From: Taeniopygia guttata
Taxonomy: Eukaryota > Chordata > Aves > Passeriformes > Estrildidae
Direction of reading: 5' to 3'
Assembly (NCBI RefSeq): GCF_048771995.1
Contig: NC_133043.1
Span: 8,636,501 to 8,700,500, forward strand
DNA: 64,000 bases
Each line of letters opens with the position of its first letter. The first letter of the stretch is position 1. Made by a program: the position numbers and the translations under genes. Positions 51,901-61,745 of this stretch are shown piece after piece. The notes beneath the pieces are model-generated. The model was not told the origin of the DNA. It searched no databases and worked only from the letters and a program-made list of their open reading frames with translations.

Positions 51901-54900
51901 CTTCTCAAGGGTGACTTTGAAGCCCAGTTCTACCTTTGGGAGGAACCAGTGCTGCTGCTCTCCCTGAGCCAGACTGGGACAGCAGGAATGGTGCTTTCCA
52001 TAGCCAAGGCAGCTCTACTGGTAGAAAGATGTGAGAGGAGCAAGTATTGTGTCCTCTATGATCATAGGAACTGTTTCCCAAAGGGGATATGGGTAGGGAC
52101 AAAGGCTCTCAGAGATGGTATTCTCTCCCATGCCCTTCTGCAATTGTAGTCTACATCCCTTAGCAAAGTTTTTCCCTGAGTGGTGCAGTGAGTTCCCTGT
52201 TCAGTGCAGATTCTGGAGCTGGAGGAGCCCTTCACTGGGAGAATGCAGCTGTAGATGAGACATCCTTCCCCCTTTACTTCTTCCCCGTGGTTGTATTTCC
52301 TTTTTGCTGCCCCTCCCCAGCCCCACAGCGGGGATGGAGCCCGTGGAAAGGCTGTGGGGATTTGTCTGTGCTGCTTGCTAACAGGAGGTGAGCAGGGAGG
52401 GCATTGCTGTGTGATCCCTGCATCTGGCAGGAGGATTTAGGAGAAGCAGCGTTTAGGGCTGGGAACGTATCCGTACCTGCCACGCTCCTCTCCCACCAGT
52501 GAGTCTGTTGAATGAAATGCATTCAATTAGCAGCCCAGGAGGGCTGAGGAAACAGGATTAGTCAGGCTCTAGCTGTGTCCCAGGGGCCAGTGAGTCACCC
52601 CACCTTTCCCTCCTCCCCACCCTGCAGACTCCATCTGTGTGCTCCATCACGGCTGAAGTTTTCTCCTGGGCAGGTTTAGCTGTGCAGAGACTTCAGGTGG
52701 AGAGGGATGTCCAGGGAAGGATGTCACCAGCTGGGCTCCAGGGACCTCAGTTCCAGGGATGGCTTGGCAGAGCTGTGACTGGGGGAAGGCAGGAGTTTAT
52801 TTTGCTGCCTGTGGGGACACAGGGAAGTGGGGAGTGGAACAGAGGTGACTGAGAAGGGTGAGCTGGGGACTGAATCCTGCCATGACCAGCCAAGGAGGGC
52901 TTTGTCACTAGGAGGGAAAGTAGGAGTAAAAGTAACTGGACCATCTGCCCTTTTGTGGGAGTTTATCAGGAGCAGAGCTGTGACATGTGGCTTCACTTGC
53001 ACCTCTGAGGACAATGAGGGGAAGAGGAGGGGCTGGAGAGTGAACCCATCTGTCGCCCTGCTGTCTGACAAGGCAGCTCACAAACACATGGGATAAGTGC
53101 TGGCAAAATGAGCAGAGGAAATTTGTCTCCTCAAGCATAGTAGGCTGTTGATCTGAAAAAACAGATTGAATAGCTTTTCTATCACCCTTTGGTTTTGAGG
53201 GTGTTTTTCTCCTGTTTTTTCAGCTGGATTTCCCTTTGATTTCTCCCAAGATAGAAAATGGGCCGTGTATGGGACAGGACTGCTGGGAAATGAGCTGCCT
53301 TATCTCTGTGCCCTTTTCACGGTGCCTCTCGCCTCTTGGGCAGCCCTCACAGCACTCCAGGCTCTCTATCCCTGCACCAGTAGCTGCTGTGCCCTTCCCT
53401 ACTTTGCAATTCCCTTTATTCAGGCTCTGCCCTTGGTAACCAAGGCACTGAGACAGGAGATCACATAATAAATACAAAGAGCAGAGGGACAAAGAGGTAA
53501 AGCTGAACACAAACCAGAATGTCAATGGACTCTGACTGAATAAAGCTCTGAAAAAGTTGGAAAGGGGATAGGATGTTTGGGGGAGGTCACACCAAGGTGC
53601 AGAGACTGTTTAGCTCCTGGAAGGCCTTGCCTTATTGTCTACGTAGAGTGACACCTCTAAAGGCATTTGATCAGTAGGTTTGCTCCTAAGGACAGACTTT
53701 CGTTCACCTTGCCCTGTGCTTTGGGGTATTTTTGTCATGTTCCCAAAATCAAAATTATTTTGGGAAGCTGACAAAAGTTACATGCTGGTGGTGTTCTTTG
53801 CTAGTTTGCTTCCTGTCTGTGCCTTTCTTCCCAGCCTTTCCATACATACACAGGTGTCCACATCCTTGTCTTCTCAGGGAGTATTTGTCACACTTTTATG
53901 GATGTACATGGAAAGGGAAGGAACCCCACTGCCAGTATTTAAACATTTGGACTAGGAAATCCCTTCAGGACAGGCAGGAGAAATGTGAAGGAATGGAAAC
54001 CATGAGCCTTTGCAGGGTAGTGGGAAGGGGCACATGCTTCTCCTGGGACTCTGGCTAAATGGAAGCCTTCTCCATGGTGTTGGGACCAGTCCCTCCAGTA
54101 TGGTTTTCCCCCTCACACAGGTGAGATCTACAGGACTTCAAGCTGGGAAGTGCCTGTGTTGTGGTCAGTGCTGGACTGGTGTGTTGACTTCAGTGTGATG
54201 AGATCTGGGAAAAGTCTGCCCCACAAAACCCCTTCTGAGTGCTGCAGCAGTTGGTGCTGGGGTGGTCTCCCTTCTTGGCTAGCCCACTTGCCCCTGTGGG
54301 TTTTAGCACATGGCTTGGCCACACAGGTCAGATCGACTCACTTCAGATGGGAACAGACCCGTTCATCCATAAACACCTTTACTGTGTAAGCAAGATAATA
54401 TCTCCAGTGTACTGCTCGCTGAGAGAGCCCTGATAACTCAGGCTGTTTTCACTTCTCATACTTTCCTTATGGCTGGCACTAGAGGAAGAAACACCCACCC
54501 AGTCATTACCACCTCCTTTCCCAGAAAAGTGTGCCAGTTCTTCCCTTCCCTGCCTCACTGGGAGAAAGGTAACACAATAGCTTCCCTTGTCCCGAGGGCA
54601 AGTCTGGCTGGCACAGCACACATCCTCCTCGACCTTCGCTCCATCCGAGCCCTTCAGGGAGAGCACTGACCAAAGAGCAAAGCAGCTCCATGAAAAACAG
54701 CAGGTGACAATTCCTGGCAGTTAAAACGGAGCAAAGACTTCTGAGCCATAAAGCTTGAAAGTTCTGCAGGTGTCTGGCTTTGTTGGCTGGAGAAATGCAG
54801 GCAAAACATCCACAAGATAATCTCAGTTACGGTCTGGATGTGCTGGTTTTGACAGAGCCTGGAAGAAAAGACAGAGAGACCCTTGTCCTGAGGTTTGTAC

Positions 54901-55076
54901 AGTGACTCAGAAAGCAACGTGCTGCTGCATCTGATGGTGTCAGGGGTGCTGGTGCTGCACACCTGACTGCTTTGATCACCAGAGGTGAGTGAATGGCTGT
55001 GTGCTCTCTACAGGGTGTAGGCTGAAATACTGAACACATTACAAGTGTGATGTGGCTGCATTAGGAGCACCTGTGA

Positions 55077-55091
55077 GTGTGTGTGTGTGTG
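55077..55091 (+). repeat. (GT)n microsatellite, short
   Basis: About 7.5 GT units lie downstream of the receptor gene. Confidence 0.85.
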
Positions 55092-55963
55092 GCTTAGGAC
55101 ATCCCATGCTGGTGACACAGTTTTGCTTTGGAGCTGAATAGGGGTGAAATTCTGTTCTCAGCATATCGTGGGTGGCTGGTGGCGTGAAACCCTAAGTGTG
55201 GTATAACAAATTCCTTTGGACTGTTTGATCTTTTTAATTCTTTAAATTAAATCCATCTACAGTAACCAGCCCCTCCATGTCTGACAAAGTGCTGAACAAT
55301 GCCTGCGTGGTCCCTGTGGAGCCCGGTACAGGCTGTCGGTGTAATCCCCGCTTTGAGCTGATCTCTGCTGTCTTTTCTCTACTTTATATAGAGCAGAGTT
55401 ACTTCCTAACCTCCGACTGTTAAAGCTGCATATACAACACACAGACATTTAATTTTCCCCTCTTTTAACTTTGTGTAAAGCATTTGTTATTTTTGAGGAA
55501 GCTGCATAAGCAACTCTGCTTCCCCTGAGCTGCTTTTTCACAGCTTCTTGCTCCACAGATTGTGATTTTTAGTCCTGCTTAAAACCCTCTGCTGGGGGTT
55601 CCCCAATGGCCATGCAGACTGTGAAGCACAAGAGCAGCATGAAGAACTAGCGCTGTGAAAATCTGTTCATTGGCATGAAAAAAACCACAAAGCTGGTGTT
55701 AGCAGCAGCAGTTTGGAGAATTCTTTGCAGTCCCTTGAAGCAGTGTGATTGTTATGTGTCTTATTTTGCTTGAAATATTTAGGATTAGCATCAAAATGAG
55801 CCAGTTCTTGAAATGTTTTGGTTGCCAAACATTACAGCCCACTGGAGGCAGATGGGGCTGGACTGAAAAGCCAAGCAGCAGGGCTGGATGAGGCTTCTGT
55901 CCCCAAGATTTCTCTGCTGTGCACTTCTAGGATATCAGCACCGCCAGCAAATTCTGCAGATTA

Positions 55964-55969
55964 CTTATT
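55964..55969 (-). terminator. Weak candidate poly(A) signal for the receptor gene (AATAAG variant)
   Basis: A minus-strand AATAAG lies about 435 nt past the stop. An ATTAAA at 55448-55453 is the other candidate. Neither is supported by transcript data. Confidence 0.25.
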
Positions 55970-56402
55970 AAAAAATAAATATATGACATTGTGGTTCAAA
56001 GGTTCAAATTTTGAATGAAGAAGCTCTATGTTGACAAGCTGCTTAGGAACCCTGGTCAGGCCAAGAGGTGAGGAATTGTTGGGCAGTGTTGATAGAGGTT
56101 TTACTCTTCTAAGGTGAATATTCCCCCTGGAAATCCTCTTTCTGTCCTTTCTCTCCTTTCCATTCATTCTCTCTGGGGGCCCAGTGGTGGCAGAGTCCTC
56201 CTGTGCAGGGTGAAAAGCGGCAGCACACAGCATCTCATAGGCTGGCAGCAGTTCAGGGACAGAGTGATGGAAAAGAGAGGCACCTGCATTTTGGAGGTGG
56301 AAGTTTGTAGTCCATAGGCATCTCCAAGACCTGGCTGAAGCTGCTGCTCCTCCATCAAATCCCAGATCCAGAGGCTTTCTGCTGCCCTCCCTTCAGAGTG
56401 CC

Positions 56403-57451
56403 CTAGTGAACAGCCACAGTCACCGGCAGTGAGCGTGGGGAAAAGTCCTCCTGAAACTGAGTCTGCTGGGTGGATTCTGGCGCCAGCTTCAGGCACACGC
56501 TGGCCTCTGTCATGCTGTTGTTGTTGGCAGAGCTGCTGTTGCGACAGGGCTCTTTGGCAGGGCGAATGGCCACCAAGAACTGGCGCTTGAAGGTCTCGCT
56601 GAGGGCGATGTAGAGGAAGGGGTTGAGGCAGCTGTTGGCATAGCCCAGGCTAATAGCGAAGTTGTAGGCATAAAAGAAGGCCATGGATGGGGTGTCAATG
56701 CCCAGGTGAACAAGCTGGAGGATGTAGAAGGGAGCCCAGCAAATAAAAAAGGCAGAACAGATGGCGACTGCCGTCCGGGTGACCTTCTTCGTACGCACCC
56801 GGAGACTCCTCTGCGGCAGCGGGACCACGGTGGTGGCCATGTGCTGGAGGATCTTGAAATAGACCACGCAGATGATGACCAAGGGCACAGCAAAGGCCAG
56901 CATGAACTGGTAGAGGGTGAACCAGTAGATGTCGGTCTCTGGGTTGGGGAGCAGGAGAGCACAGCGCACAGTCCCATCCTCCAGGGGCATGAGGCCTGCG
57001 TACATCCACACGGGAATGATGGTCAGGAAGGACAGGAGCCACACCAGGCAGATGACCAGAGCCGCGACGCACGGCGTCCGAACGTAGGTGGATTTGAGGG
57101 GGTAGACGGTGGCCAGGTAGCGGTCCAGGGTCATCACCGTGAGGATGTTGGTGCTGGTGATCTGGCTGTTTGTGTCCAGGGCGGTGATGATGGTGCACAG
57201 GGGAGCTCCAAAGTACCACGAGCCGTTGCCCAAGAGCTGGTGGATGAGGAAGGGCATGCCCAAGAGGAAGAGGAGGTCCACGATGGAGAGGTTGAAGATG
57301 AAAATATCAGGCACGGTCTGTTTGCATCTCAGCTTCTTCTTCTTGACAATAGTGAAGATCACAATAAGGTTCCCCATGATGCCCAGGAAGCAGATGATGC
57401 TGAAGAGACTGGGCATGATCACATTGGTGTGTGGTGCTGGCTTCTCTGCTA
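56403..57451 (-). CDS. MCH-receptor exon 2 (residues 20-368, all seven TM helices)
   Basis: Acceptor TTTGTTTTGGCAG precedes TA GCA GAG AAG, completing a valine codon. The exon runs open through TM1-TM7 to the stop at 56403. A 256-codon open frame on the opposite strand (56706-57476) is a composition shadow. Confidence 0.95.
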
Positions 57452-60400
57452 CTGCCAAAACAAACCAAAGCAGTGAGTGCAATCCAGAGACAACCTATTG
57501 ACAACTCAGTGTGCTTGCCCCGTCCTGCAGACGGACCCATCCCCATCAAAAACATAGATTGGAATGATTTTTAATACCCTTTCCAGCACTTGGAGAGGCT
57601 AACTTTGGGATTTGGCAGCTCCTTCTCTGCCTCTCAGTACGTGCAGCATGCCCAAACCTGGTTTTGTGCAGACATCTTTCCTCAGCTCTCCTGATGTGCT
57701 TCTGTCCTGCTCTGCAACTCCCCAGCCCTTTTTTGAGGGACTAACTTCTGTCTGGTGTGCCTCTGCATTCACCAGCACCTGACAGAGTTGAGAGTAACTT
57801 TTATTCCATGGAGTGAAGTGTTTTTAGCTGTTTTTGAGGGGAGTGGGTGAGGCAGCTTGTGCTTCCCACACTGGAGAAGTAAAGCCTTTCTGTGGGTGCC
57901 AAAATCTGGATAAAGTCAATGCTCAAGCTGCTGTCAGAAAGCTTCAGTTCATCTGTTGGGTAGTTTATCTATTGTATGGTGTGAGATACAGAGTTCATTG
58001 ACCATGCAGGCAGATAGGTCATGCTTATCTGTATTCTGAGATCTAGAACTATACCCTAGCTGTGTCCCTGTTCTCTTATCAAGGTTAGGCCAGAGAACGT
58101 TCTCCTTTCTGTCTTCCTTTCCTGCCTCTCTCCCTTTCTCTAGTTTCTTTCCTGCAAAGAAATCCAAGTATGGGGCCAGACAAGGATTGGGAGTAGGTTT
58201 CAGAGGGGCCCTTCAACAGGGATTGTCCTAGGAGAAAAACATTTTAAAGCTGTCTTGGAGTTCTGGATGTGGGTGGATTTCCAAGGCAAAATTCTTGCCT
58301 GATAACACTTAGCTTGTCCACACCAATGCTTGGCTGTTGCTCTTTGGGGTGGGACCCCCAAATATAACCAAATTCACATTGGTCTTGTCCCTCACCTGGG
58401 TGTAAAATCACATGCTGAAGCCACAAGCTCTTGGGCACAGGAGGTGGTGTCAAAGGCAGTGATGGTTTTGCTCTCTGTTCTGCAGGGTTCCCCTGTGCTG
58501 AAGCCTAAAACAGCCCTTCCTAGCTGAGGAAAATCTCATTTCATCTCATTACTCCTCTCCTATGGGACCTGGTGGGTTTTTTCTAGGAAATTGTTTTGTG
58601 TGAGTTATTTATGTGGCTGTTAAGCTGCCTTTCACTGAATTGCAGATGATTCAATGTGCTGTTAATTGGAAATACTTTCAGTCACTGAATTGTTCCATCT
58701 CCTTAGCAGCAGAAGTGGGGAAGCCTCCTCCAACAGAACCTAGGGAAATCTTTAAAATTAGATTAAGTGGAATAGCAGATACTTACAGGTGTAGTCTTTG
58801 CCAAAGCAGTGTCTATTTGCTGAAGTGGTATTTGCTGACTTTGACCTCTGGAATTCTTGAGTACAAACTCCTCCACATTTACTTTGGTGTGACAGAGAAG
58901 TTTGACGGAATTAGCAAGATAACTGGGGCTACACTGCTGGCCTGTGGCTAGAAATCAGTGCCGTATTTCAGTGCTCTTAGGAGTGGGTCATGATAAGCTG
59001 CCATTGGCTCAGTCCTTTTGGCATTAGGAAGCAGCCAGCTTAGGCATGAACAAGTCCAAGGCCAATGCCAGAACCCAGTAAAGCAGTTCCTGCACCATTT
59101 TACTGGGAAGCTTCTCTGCAGGTTTCCAGTTTCCCACTGGAAAGCAGCCAATGAGGCATAGGAGAACTAGCAGGGGCCCAAAGGTGGAAGCCAGGTTTGG
59201 CTGATAAGAAAAGAAAGTCTTGTCCAGACCATTTGTGGGGGTTTAAGGGGTCCTTGTTCCTCCTGGTGACCCATTAATGCAAGGAAATGTCCCCTGTTAT
59301 GTGATTTTTAGTGGATAACCTACAGCCATCAGCACCCTCTTGAAATTTGATTCTCTTGAGCATACAAAGATATCTCAAGCCTCCTTAGTGCTGGAAGATG
59401 GAGGACTAGAAACTGGAAGATGATAATTCTGGTCCTGCTGTTCTGCATGGAGCTGTTATGAATTCTGATCTCCTTACATTTAACCACAAACTTTATGAGT
59501 GTGGTGGGTAAAGATTGTTAGAGTAAAACATAAATGCCACATGATTAGCTGGAAATTGGGATAAAATATCCCTTTCCTGCTGTGTAATCGATACAGTGTT
59601 CATGGCGATTCCATAACATTTGGAATGAGCTCAGCCGGCCTCAAAGCAGGATTTGTGCAGGCCCAAAGGCTTTGTGTGAAAGGTGGGCTGTACAGTGCTG
59701 GAGCACCTGTCCTGCTGATGCTCTCTGTACAAGCAGGACTTGCACAAATGATCAGCTGCACTAATTTGAAGCTGTAGTTCATGTGTGTTTTATAGGCTGG
59801 AGTCAGAAGAGCACATCTATCAAATACTCAAAAGTTCTGTCTTTTCTAAAGTCTCTTTCATCTTGAGACATCATTGAATCTGAATTTTCAGTGCTGCTTT
59901 GGTGCATATCCAAGTGAATATATTTTGTATTTAAGCAGCTACTTCAGGCATTGATTTGTCCTTATTGGTAGGTCTGTGGCTGCCCTGTTACTTTTTCTTA
60001 AAGTCTCAAAGGGGCTACATTATGTGAACTGAATGAGGACTGGGCTAATTTTTTTTTTTCTCTGAGGTGGCTGTCATTCTAAGCCATATCCTGATATGTG
60101 AGAGATTTCATCCTCACTGCATTTCAGAGGGAAGTACCTAAGGCACACTTTTCATTTCTAAAGGACTGTGCTGGTGCAGAGAGAGTCAAAACCCACGTAT
60201 AAACCACCTTCTATTGAAGAGTTTCACCAACTTGAACCATGAGAACTCTATTGCCCAACCCTAAACTATTGATTTGAAAACAGGGTCGTACAGAGAAAAC
60301 GGGAGACTGGTAAGGATCCCTGCTCCCCCTCCAGCGCTAAATCATCTTTTCTGGGCTTCCCTCCCTGTCTAGCCAGGCTGGTTCCTCCCTTCCCAGCAGC

Positions 60401-61449
60401 CAGCACCTGCGGGCTGCTGGAGTTTGCTGCCCGGCATCCAACAGGTAGCGGCTGGCTCGGAGCTGTGCGGTGCCCTGAGCGGTGCCTTAGCGGTGCCCGG
60501 AGCGGTGCCTGAGTGATGCCCGGAGCGGTGCCTTAGCGATGCCCGGAGCGGTGCCCGGAGCGGTGCCCGGAGCAGTGCCTTAGCGATGCCCGGAGCAGTG
60601 CCTTAGCGATGCCCGGAGCGGTGCCTTAGCGGTGCCCTGAGCGGTGCCTTAGCGGTGCCTTAGCGGTGCCTTAGCGGTGCCCGGAGCGGTGCCTTAGCGG
60701 TGCCCGGAACCATGCCCGGAGCTGTGGCCGGAGCTGTGGCCGGAGCGATGCCCGGAGCAGTGCCTTAGCGGTGCCTTAGCGGTGCCTTAGCGGTGCCCAG
60801 AGCTGTGCCTGGAGCGGTGCCCGGAGCGATGCCCGGAGCGGTGCCTTAGCAGTGCCCGGATCGGTGCCTTAGCGGTGCCCTGAGCGGTGCCTGGAGCGAT
60901 GCCCGGAGCGGTGCCTTAGCAGTGCCTTAGCGGTGCCCGGAGCGGTGCCCGGAGCGATGCCCTGAGTGGTGCCTTAGCAGTGCCCGGATCGGTGCCTTAG
61001 CAGTGCCCGGAGCGGTGCCTGAGCGGTGCCCGGAGCGGTGCCCGGAGCGGTGCCTTAGCAGTGCCTTAGCGGTGCCTTAGCGATGCCCGGAGCGGTGCCC
61101 GGAGCGATGCCTTAGCGGTGCCTTAGCGGTGCCTTAGCAGTGCCCGGAGCGGTGCCTTAGCGGTGCCTTAGCGGTGCCCGGAGTGGTGCCTTAGCGGTGC
61201 CTTAGCGGTGCCTTAGCGGAGCCTGAGCGATGCCCGGAGCGGTGCCCGGAGCGGTGCCGCAGCCCCGGGGCGCTCCGCCCGTCCCCCCGCCCGCCCGGCG
61301 CTGTCCGCCCGCGGGTGCTGAAGGCGGCACGGCCCGAGCGGGGCGCGGGGGGTCCCCGCCGCATCCCCCCATCACCCCCAGCCCCGCTCACCTGAGCCGT
61401 TCCGAGCCTCCGGCACCGAGAAGTTGCGGGAAGAGTTGCCGGGAGCCAT
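56403..61449 (-). CDS. Melanin-concentrating hormone receptor, MCHR1-type paralogue (complete, 2 exons)
   Basis: This is a class A GPCR for the neuropeptide MCH, expected at the plasma membrane and coupled to Gi/Gq. Exons 61449-61392 (58 nt) and 57451-56403 (1049 nt) join in phase 1 to give 368 residues. Exon 1 carries three N-glycosylation sequons (NSS 5-7, NFS 9-11, NGS 17-19). Visible signatures are GN in TM1 (46-47), NLSIVDLLFLLGMPF in TM2, C105, Asp112 in TM3 (the position that binds MCH's arginine in MCHR1), DRY at 129-131, LPNPETDIYWFTLYQF in ECL2/TM5, CWAPFY in TM6 and NPFLY in TM7. These blocks resemble human MCHR1 more than MCHR2. The cytoplasmic tail is long and Asn/Ser-rich. The position beside TSEN54 argues for a separate paralogue, probably the one called MCHR4 in non-mammals, so I leave the symbol blank. 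Confidence 0.92.
57452..61391 (-). other. MCH-receptor intron 1 (3.9 kb)
   Basis: The intron is unique AT-leaning sequence from 57452 to about 60300, then GC-rich. The last 1 kb next to exon 1 is dominated by a minisatellite. No other exon was recognised. Confidence 0.8.
60468..61257 (+). repeat. GC-rich minisatellite, ~68 units of 11 and 12 bp
   Basis: The array is built of two unit types mixed irregularly, GGTGCCTTAGC (11 bp) and GGTGCCCGGAGC (12 bp), with point variants such as GATGCCCGGAGC, AGTGCCTTAGC, GGTGCCCTGAGC and TGTGGCCGGAGC. I count about 68 units by eye. It ends about 135 bp from the exon 1 donor, inside intron 1 of the receptor gene. Confidence 0.95.
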
Positions 61450-61745
61450 GGCAGCGAGTGCCGGGAGCCGGGACGGAGAAAGTTGGACAAGTTCCCCGGG
61501 CGGCTCCGCGGTGGGATGAGGGGGAAGGAGCCGCCCCAGAGCCGGCGAGCAGCGGCTGAGGCTCGGCTGAGCTCGGTTCCGCCGCCGCCCCGCCGAGCCC
61601 GAGCAGGTTCTGACATCAAGGAGCAGCTGACTCGGGCAGACACGCCAGGGGCGAGCATCGAGCATCCCTCGCCGCCGCCGGTGGGAGGGAACGCGGGTGC
61701 GGAGCGGGGACACGGGGGCTGGGCAGTGCCCTTCGCATCACACCC
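61240..61745 (-). promoter_or_regulatory. CpG island at the MCH-receptor exon 1 and promoter
   Basis: CpG-dense sequence surrounds the start codon at 61449 and extends about 300 bp upstream. No TATA box is evident. The transcription start is unknown. Confidence 0.8.
61392..61449 (-). CDS. MCH-receptor exon 1 (residues 1-20)
   Basis: The ATG sits in GCCATGG context. The exon encodes MAPGNSSRNFSVPEARNGS and ends one base into the next codon at donor GTGAGC. The third sequon ends exactly at the splice junction. A small N-terminal exon followed by one exon carrying all seven helices is also the MCHR1 plan. Confidence 0.85.

Larger units (their letters stand above)
48985..56402. other. Intergenic DNA and 3' flank of the receptor gene
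   Basis: No gene was recognised. It contains a short (GT)n run at 55077-55091. The receptor 3' UTR must occupy part of the right end. There is no canonical minus-strand AATAAA in the 1 kb below the stop, only variants. Confidence 0.6.

Noticed and set aside
56706-57476. 256-codon open frame on the plus strand opposite the receptor's transmembrane exon
   Set aside because: It is the reverse complement of codon-biased GPCR sequence; the product is very rich in Asp, Glu, His and Gly and has no family resemblance.
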